A stretch of 64,000 nucleotides of DNA. Origin: Rhodanobacteraceae bacterium. Lineage in GTDB: Bacteria > Pseudomonadota > Gammaproteobacteria > Xanthomonadales > Rhodanobacteraceae. The stretch is taken from the NCBI GenBank assembly GCA_016790075.1, contig JAEUPP010000066.1, positions 1 to 64,000 of the forward strand, read 5' to 3'. A program made the position numbers and the translations under genes. This document shows, piece after piece, positions 13,296 to 22,477 of this stretch (the first letter of the stretch is position 1; each line of letters opens with the position of its first letter). The notes beneath the pieces are model-generated. The model was given only the letters and a program-made list of their open reading frames with translations. It had not been told where the DNA came from and searched no databases.

Positions 13296-14501
13296 TCAGC
13301 GAGGCTGGAAGCGCGCAATACCGTTCTCGCCAGCGACGAGCAAGGCCGCACCGCCCTCGATCGGCAATACCGCGGCAAGCGCGCCAGCCGGATCAATCGC
13401 TCCAGCACGCAGCGGCTCGGTGGCCGAGCGGCGTACCAGCACCAGACCGTTGGCACCCACCAGCGCAACGCCGCCGCCTTGTAGCTTGACACCACCGAGC
13501 AGACTGAGCTCGGTCTCAGTCTTCAGCTCGCGCCAAGTGTCACCGAGGTCGTCAGTTTCAAAGGCGTGACCGCGCAGACCGAAGACGACAGCCCGTTGAC
13601 CTTCAAAGCCAATGACGCCAAACATGGAACCATCATACGGCAGCTTCAGGCGTTGCCAGTTCGCGCCATGGTCGCGCGAGCGCAGCAGGCTGCCGCGCTC
13701 GCCCGCGATCAGCAGCGAGCCATCACTAGTCCGCGCAATCGCATTGAAATGGGGTTCGCTCTCATCCTCGATCTTCAGCTCCTCTTTCGAGAACGTCCAT
13801 TTCGCGTCGTCACCGGCTGCCGCCTCCGTCGCTGCTGCCGGTGCCGCATTCACGAGAATCTGCCGCTCGGCCCATGTGGCTCCGCCGTCGCTGGTCTCCA
13901 GGAACAGGCTATAGGCACCGATCGCAAAACCACGGTTCTCGTCGAGGAACAGCACGTCGAGCAGGGGGGCGCCATGGCGTGCGCCACCGTTGCTGGCGGC
14001 ATCGGGCGATGCCTTCCACGGATCACGGCGCTGCGACTTCCAGTGCATGCCCGCATCGTCGCTCGCGAGAATGACACCGTCGCGGCCTACCGCCCAGACC
14101 TTGCTGCCGACACTGGTGACTGCAGTCAAGGTAACGCGCGTGGGCACATCGGCTACCTGGCGCCAGTTGCTGCGGTCCTCGGAGACGACTATGGCGCCAT
14201 GCTCACCAACGCCGATCGCACGATTGCCTGACTCGGTCAGATCAAGCAGCAGTGACTGGGTGACCAGCGGCATTAGCTCGGCCGCGCTAGCGGCTGGCTC
14301 GGGCCACGTGGTCACCCGGTCTGCACGCGAAGGCTGCGGCAGCGGTGAAGACGGCGGTTCCGCCGCTGCGGCTGCAGTCCCAGCCGACGGTGCTGCGGCC
14401 TGTTGGGCCAGCGCGTAACCCGCGACGAGCATTGACGACCAGACCATGCCGCGCCAGATACGCAGCGCCCGCTCCGATCCTTTATACGACTCACGTCCCA
14501 T
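13296..14501 (-). CDS. Ycf48-like/BNR-repeat beta-propeller, exported
   Basis: 401 residues when started at the ATG at 14501, which has GAGGGG seven bases upstream. The longer frame back to 14603 lacks such a site. A signal segment (about WRGMVWSSMLVAGYALAQQ) precedes repeats with the BNR/Asp-box pattern: ILASDDAGMHWKSQ, LFLETSDGGATWAE, SLLRSRDHGANWQRL, HAFETDDLGDTWREL. The family relates to Ycf48 and often stands beside RND permeases and DUF1302/DUF1329 genes. A periplasmic scaffold role for the neighbouring permease is plausible but unproven. It starts about 320 bases after the DUF1329 gene, beyond a predicted terminator, so it may have its own promoter with the permease gene. Confidence 0.85.
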   Translation of the reverse strand: MGRESYKGSERALRIWRGMVWSSMLVAGYALAQQAAAPSAGTAAAAAEPPSSPLPQPSRADRVTTWPEPAASAAELMPLVTQSLLLDLTESGNRAIGVGEHGAIVVSEDRSNWRQVADVPTRVTLTAVTSVGSKVWAVGRDGVILASDDAGMHWKSQRRDPWKASPDAASNGGARHGAPLLDVLFLDENRGFAIGAYSLFLETSDGGATWAERQILVNAAPAAATEAAAGDDAKWTFSKEELKIEDESEPHFNAIARTSDGSLLIAGERGSLLRSRDHGANWQRLKLPYDGSMFGVIGFEGQRAVVFGLRGHAFETDDLGDTWRELKTETELSLLGGVKLQGGGVALVGANGLVLVRRSATEPLRAGAIDPAGALAAVLPIEGGAALLVAGENGIARFQPR

Positions 14502-14824
14502 CAGCCAGCCCCTCGCAGTGTGTAACCAAGGACCATTGCGGTCCTTACCGGTTGGCACGAGCGTATTCGCGCCCGAGTGTCGTTGCAGCGATCGCGCAAG
14601 CATCTTGCCGCACCTGCTACGGGCTTCCGGCGCCCGCTGTGTTTGCTGTCCCTCGCAGCCTCACCTTAGCGCAATCGCAGGCCCACGCGGAACGGCTGCA
14701 AGGTAAGAACATGACTACCGCACAGACGTCGGCAATACCAGCGCTATACGCAATACCCTCATCCAAAACGTCATCAGCCGCCCCGAAACGGCGGCGGCTG
14801 ATGATGGCGCAACCAATAGACGGA
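14502..14824. other. Spacer between DUF1329 and Ycf48-like genes
   Basis: No coding frame is supported. At its upstream (high-coordinate) end it holds the terminator of the DUF1302-DUF1329 transcript (14772-14803). The rest presumably carries the promoter of the Ycf48-like/RND pair, which I could not pin to specific boxes. Confidence 0.5.
14772..14803 (-). terminator. Rho-independent terminator after the DUF1329 gene
   Basis: On the minus strand an 11-bp GC-rich stem (CATCAGCCGCC and complement, 14772-14782 with 14793-14803) closes a 10-base loop and is followed by CGTTTTGG. It lies about 20 bases after the DUF1329 stop codon, as expected for the end of that transcript. Confidence 0.7.
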
Positions 14825-16210
14825 TTACTGGAAGCCGCGCTGACGCAGCGACTGCGGGGTGAACATTTCCGGCGTGGTCTGGTAGGAGAAGTCGTACATC
14901 GCTTCCTGGTTGTCGAGACCGGAAACGATGTAGCGGCCCGACTTGAGGTCGTGATGCGTTTCCAGCGTCGACCAGAACAGCGGCACTTCGTAGTAGGTCA
15001 CGCTCGGTGCTTCCGAATAGCGCCAGAGCTTGCCAGCCGAGTCGTAGTGATCCATGGTCAGGATCTGCCAGCTATCCTCGTCGATGTAGAACGTGCGCCG
15101 CGGATTGATATGGCGCTGGCCAGCCTTGAGGGTCGCTTCGACCACGTGCACACGGTGCAACTCGTAGCGCAGCAGATCCGGGTTGATAAAGCCTGGCTTG
15201 ACCAGATCGTCGACCTTGGCCTTGTCGCTGTGTGCCTTGTACGAGTTGTACGGCACGTACATTTCCCGCTTGCCGACATATTTCCAGTCGTAGCGATCCA
15301 TCGCGCCGTTGAACATGTCGGTCTGGTCGTTGGTACGCAGGCCGTCGGACGCAGTACCCGGATTGTCATAGGCGACATTGGGCGCGCGGCGCACGCGGCG
15401 CTGACCAGGGTTGTAGACCCAGGCCTGACGAGGCTCTTTCTTGGAGTCCAGCGTCTCGTGTACCAGCAGCACCTGACCTGCCAGGCGCGGCGGTGCCACC
15501 ACTTCCTGGTAGAAGTAGATCAGCACGTTGTTGATGTCCTTGAGCGTATTACCGGGCTTGTAGTAAAGGCCGAGCAGCTCTTCCTTGATGCGCGTCAGCG
15601 TATAGGCACCCGTAGCGGTCGGCGCCGCCTGGTTGGCCCAGCGCAGACCCGCCACCCCCTTGAACTTGAGCTTGTGGTTCCAGATCGCCTGGTAGCCCGC
15701 GGTCACCGGATCCTTGTCGAGAATCGGAAACGGCACGCCTTCCGCGACATTGGCAACGCCTGCACCGTCGTCGACAACCTCGCCGGTCGTGGCGTTCTTG
15801 ATCGACATTTCATAGGTGCGCGCCGGGTACGCTGCGCTACGGCGCGTCGGGTACACGATCATTTTCCAATTCTTATACTTTTCAAACATACCGATCTGGC
15901 CGGTACTGATCTTGTCCCCGTAATCCTTGTAGTTCTGCGCCGTAATCGTGAACAACGGCTTGTCGTTGGCGTAGGGATCGGCGTGATGATCACCAGCCTT
16001 GTAACCGGCCGGCGGCGTCGCGATGCCACCAGCCCATTCGGGAATCGTGCCGTCCTTGTTGCCGGCACGTTCGGCACCGGTCGGTGTCAGTGGCGTACCG
16101 GTCATGCCGAGTTTCGCCGCTTCCTGCGGGCTGACCTTGGCCAGCGCCGCGGTGGATACCAGAGCGAAAGCCACCAGCGCCGCCGTCCGGGTCTTCTTGA
16201 GCATCGTCAT
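14825..16210 (-). CDS. DUF1329 family exported protein (LolA/LolB-like fold family)
   Basis: 461 residues from the ATG at 16210, which has GGGAGGG six bases upstream; a 23-residue longer frame has no such site. The signal peptide is MLKKTRTAALVAFALVSTAALA. The mature protein opens KVSPQEAAKLGMTGTPLTPTGAERAGN, the hallmark of DUF1329. Downstream features such as RRVRRAPNVAYDNPGTASDGLRTNDQ and HVVEATLKAGQRHINPRRTFYIDEDSWQ (shortened here to what is diagnostic) resemble outer-membrane lipoprotein-sorting folds that bind lipid. It sits 25 bases downstream of the DUF1302 gene, its usual partner. A periplasmic carrier of a hydrophobic molecule is a reasonable inference. Confidence 0.9.
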   Translation of the reverse strand: MTMLKKTRTAALVAFALVSTAALAKVSPQEAAKLGMTGTPLTPTGAERAGNKDGTIPEWAGGIATPPAGYKAGDHHADPYANDKPLFTITAQNYKDYGDKISTGQIGMFEKYKNWKMIVYPTRRSAAYPARTYEMSIKNATTGEVVDDGAGVANVAEGVPFPILDKDPVTAGYQAIWNHKLKFKGVAGLRWANQAAPTATGAYTLTRIKEELLGLYYKPGNTLKDINNVLIYFYQEVVAPPRLAGQVLLVHETLDSKKEPRQAWVYNPGQRRVRRAPNVAYDNPGTASDGLRTNDQTDMFNGAMDRYDWKYVGKREMYVPYNSYKAHSDKAKVDDLVKPGFINPDLLRYELHRVHVVEATLKAGQRHINPRRTFYIDEDSWQILTMDHYDSAGKLWRYSEAPSVTYYEVPLFWSTLETHHDLKSGRYIVSGLDNQEAMYDFSYQTTPEMFTPQSLRQRGFQ

Positions 16211-16235
16211 GTATTTCCCTCCCGCAAGAGAACGC

Positions 16236-18131
16236 TTAGAACGAATACTTGACCGAGAACGCGACGAAATCGCGGTCACTGATCAGGTTCAAGTTGCCGG
16301 CGCCGAAGAAGTTCGTGTAGCTCAGATCGAACGCGAGCTTGTTGAGGTAGTTGGCCTCGGCGCCAAGCGTGACCGACTTGCGGTCCTCGATGAAATTGCC
16401 ACCAGGCCCAGGGCTGATGCCGTTGACGTCGTGATTGAACGCAATACGCGGCGACAGCGTGAATGCGCCACCGAAAGCGTTGTTATAGTCCGCGCGCGCC
16501 GCAACACGGTAGCCCCAGGAGAACGAAGTCGGGAAGCCGGCTACCTGCGTCTGCGGATTGCGCAGGGCGCCCGAGGTGACATCGAAACCGCCGCCGGTAT
16601 CCGTGCCGTCACCCTGGTAACGCATTACCGACGGTGGCGGCAGATCCCAGATGTTGGTGAAGCCAACTTCACCCACCAGCGAAATCTGGTCAGCGCCGAC
16701 GAAGTTGCCGGGGCCGAACACCTTGGTGGCCGTTACCTGCAGTTGCGAGATCTTGTGTCGTTCCCAGCCGCGGATCTCCGCTCCGGGCGAGTACTGGCCA
16801 AGCTGGCTGCTGAAGCGCAGGGCCGGTGCCGGGATGATCGCGTTGAGCGGACTCAGGGCTGCGAACAGCAGTTCGACGTCGTCGATCTGCAGCGGTGCAT
16901 TCGGGCGGTAGGACAGTTCGCCCTGCAACGCGATACCCGGGCCTTCCAGCGGCATGTTGAAGCTGACCGCATACATGCGGATATCTTCGGGGTATTCGGC
17001 GAAATAGCGGCCGGTATTGACCGCGGTCGTGCGCACCGCCCTGCCCGACAGCAACGGCAAGCGGCTGTGGTAGTTCAGCGCGTAGAAACCAAACTCCGCG
17101 TTGTTGAACCAGTCGGCCAGATAGTTGAGGCGGAAGCCGTACTGCCCCGAATCCTTGGCGAAGCGGTCGGGCGCACGCGGCACTGCGGCACCACAAGCCG
17201 CCGGCTTCAGTGCCGCCGGCAGGTTCGGATTGTCGGTGCCGGAGCCGCCGTAGCAATAACCGTAGAAGAAATCCGGATTGATGACGGGCTGCGGAATAGT
17301 GCCGAAATTCAGCATTACGTAGCTGCCGCCCAGCGTCGCAAAGTCGTTGGTCGAGAAATAAGTGCCCGCCGGATCAGCCTCGGTCTGCTCGAACTCGAAC
17401 AGGTACAGCGCTTCCGCCGAGAGGTTGTCGGTGAGGTTGAAAGAACCCCAGATCATATTGACCGGCAGGAACGCCTCTTTCAGCTCCGCGCCGGCCACAC
17501 GCAGTTTGGACACGTCGATGGGATTGATGACGTTGGCGCCGCCCTGGATGAAGGTGCTTTCGCCCCAGCTCACGACCTGCTGCCCCAGACGCAGCGAACC
17601 GCCCTTTTCGCCGATATTGAAGTTGTGGAAAACAAAGGCATCAAGGATCTTGGTGTCCTTGCCGACCTTTTCCTTGGCTTCGTTCGACAAGTCGTAGCGG
17701 TTCGCGTTTTCCCAGTCGTAGAAACTGTAGCCGCGGAAGAAGGCGCCCGAATTGGCGCCGTACATCAGGCTCAATTCGACCGTGGCCTTGACCGCGTTGG
17801 TGAATACGTCGCCGTCACTCCACTTGCGGTCACCGTCGTCGCCGTTGACCGAATAGCGGCCACGGGCGGCGCGCTGTTCCGGGCTGCCTAGCGTGAACGG
17901 CGCCTGCCCGATCGCGGGATTGAACTGGGACTTGCCGATCAGATCGTCGTCCTGCGAAGCCACTCGCCAGGCTGCGCCGTAGGTGACGGTCGTATTGACC
18001 GTGCCGTGGAAGCCGTCCTGATCGCCGAACTCAAAAGCCTGAACCGGCAGCACCACAGCAGCGCCAAGCGCGACAGCGACTGCGGACGCGAGCGGTCGCA
18101 AGGAGCCGCGGAAGTTGGACTTGTTCTTCAT
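16236..18131 (-). CDS. DUF1302 family outer-membrane beta-barrel protein
   Basis: 631 residues from the ATG at 18131 (GGGGAA eight bases upstream). An in-frame TTG at 18146 would add five residues but is less likely. A signal peptide ends near PVQA. The mature N-terminus FEFGDQDGFHGTVNTTVTYGAAWR is typical of DUF1302. Features such as YDLSNEAKEK, LRLGQQVVSWGESTFI and GGANVINPIDVSKLR are conserved in the family. The protein alternates amphipathic strands and ends in SVKYSF, with the terminal Phe of BAM substrates. DUF1302 almost always pairs with DUF1329. A porin-like channel for lipid or hydrophobic compounds is inferred. The gene lies 31 bases after the lipase gene and 25 before DUF1329. Confidence 0.9.
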   Translation of the reverse strand: MKNKSNFRGSLRPLASAVAVALGAAVVLPVQAFEFGDQDGFHGTVNTTVTYGAAWRVASQDDDLIGKSQFNPAIGQAPFTLGSPEQRAARGRYSVNGDDGDRKWSDGDVFTNAVKATVELSLMYGANSGAFFRGYSFYDWENANRYDLSNEAKEKVGKDTKILDAFVFHNFNIGEKGGSLRLGQQVVSWGESTFIQGGANVINPIDVSKLRVAGAELKEAFLPVNMIWGSFNLTDNLSAEALYLFEFEQTEADPAGTYFSTNDFATLGGSYVMLNFGTIPQPVINPDFFYGYCYGGSGTDNPNLPAALKPAACGAAVPRAPDRFAKDSGQYGFRLNYLADWFNNAEFGFYALNYHSRLPLLSGRAVRTTAVNTGRYFAEYPEDIRMYAVSFNMPLEGPGIALQGELSYRPNAPLQIDDVELLFAALSPLNAIIPAPALRFSSQLGQYSPGAEIRGWERHKISQLQVTATKVFGPGNFVGADQISLVGEVGFTNIWDLPPPSVMRYQGDGTDTGGGFDVTSGALRNPQTQVAGFPTSFSWGYRVAARADYNNAFGGAFTLSPRIAFNHDVNGISPGPGGNFIEDRKSVTLGAEANYLNKLAFDLSYTNFFGAGNLNLISDRDFVAFSVKYSF

Positions 18132-18162
18132 ATTTGGTTTCCCCAAGTTCCTGGACGCTCGC

Positions 18163-20358
18163 TTACTGCGTGCGGATGACGGAGGTGTTGGTGACCTGCA
18201 CCGCGGTGCCGCCGCTGACTATCATGCTGGCCATCTGAGTCTGCATTTCAACGGTGGCTGCCGCCGAAGCACGCGGATCCAGCAGCGAACCATGATCGCC
18301 CTGGATGAAACGCGTAGCGCCGCGTACACCACTGGCCGACTGAGCCGATGCGGTGACCGGGCTTAACCCCAGTGCGCGAATCAGCGCCTCGGTGCCCGCA
18401 AGTGGCGCTCCCGGTACGGTGTTCGGAATGACCTGATCCGGCAGCACGGTGCCGCCGCCGACGACTTCGTGCAGCAGCACACGCTTGCCGGCCAGGGCAA
18501 ACGCCGTATTCAGCGGATCGGCAGAATCGATGGCTTGTTGTGCCGCGCCCAGGAAGCGATCGAAATCCGGCGTGCCTGCGTTGACCCCCGCCGCAGCGAG
18601 GCCTGCGCGGATACGCGGACCGAAGGTCGCGGAACCGTCGAGCAGGCGCGCAATGCCACCGCCCGGCACGCTGAACACGGCGGTGTTGATGCTGGGCTCG
18701 AATGCCGTGAAGCTGACGCCGATGATGCTGCCCAGCGACTGGCTGACATAGCTGATCCGCGAACCGTCGAAATCAGTGCCTGCTACGCCGTCGTAGCTGA
18801 TGGTCGGTATGGCCTTGGCCAGCGAGAACAGATCGACGATGCCCTGGCGCAGATTGTCGCGCGAGGTCAGCAGGCTGCCGAGGTTGATCATGTGCGTGCC
18901 GGATGCGTCAGGCTGGCCGTCGGGGCAAATCGGCTGGCCCGTCGGGCAGGGTGTGTTGTCGTTCTTGACCAAGTCGACGTTGAACGTGCGCTCGCGCGCG
19001 CCGGCCGCGGCCAATGGCGTGGATTCAATATTGAACGGGTGGCCCGGCGGCAGACCATGCAGCGGTATGTCGATGGCGATGACCGCAAAACCCTGCGAGG
19101 CCAGGGTCTGCGATACCGCAAACGCATCGGTGCGGTTGCGGGTAATACCGTGCTGGTAGATCACGATGGGCCAGCCTGCTGCTGGCCGCGTCTTGCCCGA
19201 GGCCGCATTCGGCACGGTAAGCAACAGCGGGATGGTCTCGGTCTTGGTCGCAACCGGGAACGGATTGGCAAAGGTGACGTTGGTCGAGGTCGGCGACAGC
19301 CCAGCGCTGTTGAACGGTGGCACGTACGCGCCCGGTGCGGCCTGCCAGAAGCCCTGCAGCACGGCGGCAGCCTGCGCCGGTGGCGTCGCATTGGCCGGCG
19401 CCTTGAGGTAATAGGGCAGGTCCAGCGTACCGATATAGATATCAGCGATAGGCGCAAAGCCGGCGCCGAGGTCAGCGATGGTCTTGCCGGTCGGCGCCAC
19501 CCGCGTCAGCGGCGCAGGGGACTGCTGCACCTTGCCGACGGCGGCCTGCAGTACGGGGGTAATGGCCTGGGTGGTGAACACCCAGCTCACGACGACCTTG
19601 TCCGGCGTAATGCCCTTGCTCGCGGCGGCGGCAAGGTGGGAGTTCGTCAGCAGACGCAGCGGCTCCAGCGCGCAGGCCGTGGCTGCCGGCAGCAACGGTT
19701 CGGTCGATGCGCCGTTGACGCATAGCGGGCTGGTCCGCTTGGACAGGAAATAAGTCTGGTCCGGCGTGGCATCGTTGCCGTTGTTATCGGTGACGCCGGT
19801 GGTGACCACCGCCATGTAGCTGGTCAATTGCTTCAGCGGCTTGGTCGGCACGATGGCGACCGTGCGGTTGGTCGTATCCGAGGGCGCCACGGCGGTGGCG
19901 AAATCTGTGCCTGCCACGAGTTCGCGCACTACACCGGTAACGCCACCGCCCGGCCCGGTCAGGGTGACTTCAAACACGCGGATCGTCGTGCCCGGTATCA
20001 GGCTGCTGGCCTTGGGGGCGGCAGAGAACTGCACCTGGCCGGGACCTACGGTACTCCACCCATCCAGTGCATTCACCGCGACTTGCGGATCAGCGAAATT
20101 ATTCGGATTGGCGACCGGGATATTGAGCGTGAGGTCAGTCGTACCCGAGAGCAACAGATTGTTCGGTAGCGGAATCACCCGCAGCGCCGGATCGGCATTG
20201 GCCGGATCGAAGCGGGCCGCGATAACGCCGGTCACGGGTGTGCCGTTGCCGTTGTTCGCCGGCGGCGTAGCTGTGGCGCGCGGACTGTTGCTGCCGCCGC
20301 CGCAGGCGGCCAACAGCGCAGACGACAACGCCAGTGCCAAACTCTTTCGGGCCTGCAT
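18163..20358 (-). CDS. Surface lipoprotein lipase of the VolA/Pla-1 type (Lipase_bact_N family)
   Basis: 731 residues with lipobox LLAAC (Cys at about 19) followed by GGGSNSPRA, as in VolA, an outer-membrane lysophospholipase. The N-terminal part (RFDPANADPALRVIPLPNNLL) matches the bacterial virulence-factor lipase N-terminal domain. The alpha/beta-hydrolase part shows IVIYQHGITRNRTDAF for the oxyanion region, a nucleophile elbow YVSQSLGS with candidate Ser541, and a C-terminal FIQGDHGSLLDP with candidate catalytic His689. The elbow is S-x-S-x-G, as in the Pla-1/VolA group, not the classic G-x-S-x-G. AAGGA lies about ten bases before the ATG. Neighbouring DUF1302 and DUF1329 genes suggest that released lipid products are carried inward. 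Confidence 0.85.
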   Translation of the reverse strand: MQARKSLALALSSALLAACGGGSNSPRATATPPANNGNGTPVTGVIAARFDPANADPALRVIPLPNNLLLSGTTDLTLNIPVANPNNFADPQVAVNALDGWSTVGPGQVQFSAAPKASSLIPGTTIRVFEVTLTGPGGGVTGVVRELVAGTDFATAVAPSDTTNRTVAIVPTKPLKQLTSYMAVVTTGVTDNNGNDATPDQTYFLSKRTSPLCVNGASTEPLLPAATACALEPLRLLTNSHLAAAASKGITPDKVVVSWVFTTQAITPVLQAAVGKVQQSPAPLTRVAPTGKTIADLGAGFAPIADIYIGTLDLPYYLKAPANATPPAQAAAVLQGFWQAAPGAYVPPFNSAGLSPTSTNVTFANPFPVATKTETIPLLLTVPNAASGKTRPAAGWPIVIYQHGITRNRTDAFAVSQTLASQGFAVIAIDIPLHGLPPGHPFNIESTPLAAAGARERTFNVDLVKNDNTPCPTGQPICPDGQPDASGTHMINLGSLLTSRDNLRQGIVDLFSLAKAIPTISYDGVAGTDFDGSRISYVSQSLGSIIGVSFTAFEPSINTAVFSVPGGGIARLLDGSATFGPRIRAGLAAAGVNAGTPDFDRFLGAAQQAIDSADPLNTAFALAGKRVLLHEVVGGGTVLPDQVIPNTVPGAPLAGTEALIRALGLSPVTASAQSASGVRGATRFIQGDHGSLLDPRASAAATVEMQTQMASMIVSGGTAVQVTNTSVIRTQ

Positions 20359-20513
20359 AGGAGATTTTCCTTGACCAAGGTGGAGAAGCGACGCTTTCGT
20401 ATCTTAGGGAGTTCAAACGCTCGTTGGCAACGTGGATTTAACGAACTCACCGGGACAGTTTTTGCTGCTGCAACGCAACAAAATAAACCGGAATCCTCAC
20501 ATATTCCACATTA

Positions 20514-21398
20514 CTATTTAGCCACAACAGGGGCGCCCGGCGGTACCACCGCAGACATCCGCACTGGCCGCCAGCAATCACCGTGCGGGTAGAACGGGCG
20601 TGATTCCACGCCGAGTAATTCACGAGCGAGACGGTTGTCGGCAACGAGATCGCGTTTGAGGCGCTGCAGCATCGCGCCTCCGCGTCCTGTGATGCGGCTC
20701 GCAGTCTGCAAAAGAAAAATGTTAAGCGGCAGAGGTATGGTGTACCGATCGAGTCCTGCCCGTACCCGTTTCAGCATTTGCGCAAAGCTCAGGCGCTCGC
20801 CACCACCCAGCGGCAGCACCTGTCCCGCCGCGGCATCGGACAGGGCCGCGACACAAGCAGCCGCCACATCATCGGCATGCACTGGCTGGCGCAGCCCATC
20901 CGCACCCGGCAGCAATGGAAACACGCGGGAACGCAGCGCCAATCGCACAATGGGCGTGAGGCTGCGATCCACACCAGCGCCGTAGATCAGGGTCGGGCGC
21001 AGCACGGTCGCTGGAATATCATGCCGCGCCGCATATGCCATCAGCCGCTGCTCCGCACTGGCCAGACGGGCAGCCAACACACGCTCAGCCGCGTCCGGTG
21101 AGTCGAGCTTGCTGTCAGCGCTCATCGAACTCAGCGCGACGATACGGCGCGGTGCTGGTGATCTCGACGATTCCAGCCAGTCTACGCAATGGTCGAGCGG
21201 TCCGACGCAGATCAGTGCATCGACCGCAGGCGCCGAAAGCGAAACGTCGAGTCCGCCACGCAGCCAGACGACGCCGTCCTGCGGCGGCTGCTCGACGCGG
21301 CTTAGCGCGACGACGGCATGGCCAGCAGCGAGTAGCCGCGGCATGACGAAACGTCCGACCGCGCCGCTGGCGCCGATAACAAAGGCAGTCCCGGTCAT
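20514..21398 (-). CDS. NAD(P)-binding extended-SDR/epimerase-like protein
   Basis: 294 residues when started at the ATG at 21398, which places the dinucleotide-binding loop at the N-terminus (TAFVIGASGAVGRFV). The open frame extends 91 codons upstream without family similarity and partly under the regulator gene, so that part is rejected. Other features are VDALICVGPLD, RIVALSSMSADS, TVLRPTLIYGAGVDRS (the family proline-aromatic segment) and RQPVHADDVAAACVAAL. The classical YxxxK is not obvious. Members act as nucleotide-sugar epimerases, dehydrogenases or complex I-associated proteins. The substrate here is unknown. It lies between the regulator and lipase genes on the same strand. Confidence 0.8.
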   Translation of the reverse strand: MTGTAFVIGASGAVGRFVMPRLLAAGHAVVALSRVEQPPQDGVVWLRGGLDVSLSAPAVDALICVGPLDHCVDWLESSRSPAPRRIVALSSMSADSKLDSPDAAERVLAARLASAEQRLMAYAARHDIPATVLRPTLIYGAGVDRSLTPIVRLALRSRVFPLLPGADGLRQPVHADDVAAACVAALSDAAAGQVLPLGGGERLSFAQMLKRVRAGLDRYTIPLPLNIFLLQTASRITGRGGAMLQRLKRDLVADNRLARELLGVESRPFYPHGDCWRPVRMSAVVPPGAPVVAK

Positions 21399-21484
21399 AC
21401 CTAGGTTTGCGCCAGCCTTATCAGTCGGCCACACAGGGACAGCACAGCCGCCCGGCGCAGCGGACAGCAGACGGTCCAGAGCAG

Positions 21485-22465
21485 TCAAATACGCATGCCG
21501 CCAAAGATCCGCGCTGGCAGCGAGCGGATACGGCTCAACAGCGAATTGGGCAGCCTGCTCTGGGCCTGCAACGTCTGCGCCGTTGGGGTAACGCCATAGC
21601 GACGCACTGATTTTGGTGTCTGTTTGAGTTTCCAGTACCGCCCCAGGGCCGAATCGACACTGAGCCGGCATGAACCCATGCGCACAGGTTTGATCAGCAT
21701 GCGATAAACCTGACCTTCGTTGATCAGTTCGATCACCGTCTGCGCATTCGCGCGTTCGGTGATGACTACGGTCGCAATATGGGGGTGGTACTGCTTCAGC
21801 GCCTTTAGCATCAGGGTCAGGTCAGTACCATGATTGGTCGCGGTCTCGGAGATGACAACCCCGGTTTCATGCTGCTCAAGCACCTGCAGTGCACGCTCGG
21901 CCGTGTTGGCAAAACGTACCTGGTAGTGCGGCTGCAGGATTTCACGCAGGCGTTGCTGGGCGCTTGCATCGTCCTCGATGACCAGAACGCCGACCTGGGT
22001 GCGCGCCATGCTCTGTTCGTTCGGCGATAGCTGGTCGGTTGCAACCGCCGGTGCCTCGCGCGAAATCTCCCCGGCCTCAAGTACCAACGCGCGCAGGTCG
22101 CTGTTGACCCAGGGCTTGTTGATGAAGCGATAGACCTCGCCTTCGTTGACCGACCCCAGCACAGCCTTGAGGTCGGAATAGCCGGTCAACAGCACGCGCA
22201 TCGCGCGCGGGTGTTTTTCACGGATCTCGCGCAGCACGTCGACGCCCAGCATTTCCGGCATGCGCTGGTCGCAGACGACGACATCAACATTGTGCTTCTG
22301 CGCCAGCAACGGCGCTTCGCGCGGGTCCGTCGTGGTGACGACCTCAAGTTCGCGAAACAGCGCTTTCAGCGCGCGCAGTATGCGAGCTTCGTCGTCGATG
22401 AAGAGCACGCGCAGAACCCCGGTGTTGGGGTCGCGGGCCGGCATTTCGAAATCCTGTCCTAGCAT
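21485..22465 (-). CDS. Response regulator with two receiver domains, the second carrying Glu for Asp
   Basis: 326 residues with no DNA-binding domain. REC1 (about 18-130) has FIDDE, phospho-acceptor Asp66 in VVVCDQRMPE, LLTGY and NKPW. REC2 (about 158-270) has VIEDD and IKP, but the acceptor position reads VVISETA, so Glu207 replaces Asp and may mimic constant phosphorylation. A basic tail follows. It starts 12 bases after the histidine kinase gene and is clearly co-transcribed. An alternative start at 22444 (MPARDPN) has a better ribosome site, AGGA seven bases upstream. Output is likely through protein interaction, for example with enzymes or other kinases. Confidence 0.88.
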   Translation of the reverse strand: MLGQDFEMPARDPNTGVLRVLFIDDEARILRALKALFRELEVVTTTDPREAPLLAQKHNVDVVVCDQRMPEMLGVDVLREIREKHPRAMRVLLTGYSDLKAVLGSVNEGEVYRFINKPWVNSDLRALVLEAGEISREAPAVATDQLSPNEQSMARTQVGVLVIEDDASAQQRLREILQPHYQVRFANTAERALQVLEQHETGVVISETATNHGTDLTLMLKALKQYHPHIATVVITERANAQTVIELINEGQVYRMLIKPVRMGSCRLSVDSALGRYWKLKQTPKSVRRYGVTPTAQTLQAQSRLPNSLLSRIRSLPARIFGGMRI

Positions 22466-22477
22466 GACCGGGCGGCC

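Noticed and set aside
13200-13300. TGCTG-rich simple repeat as a functional element
   Set aside because: It is short, lies in the spacer between the Ycf48-like and RND genes, and shows no palindrome or conserved unit.
14345-16252. 635-residue plus-strand ORF
   Set aside because: Antisense to the DUF1329 gene, crosses its terminator, and has no family similarity or ribosome site.
16023-17891. 622-residue plus-strand ORF
   Set aside because: It is antisense to the DUF1302 gene and an artefact of GC-rich codon structure.
18469-19725. 418-residue plus-strand ORF
   Set aside because: Antisense to the lipase gene; Arg/Gly-rich and without recognisable domains.
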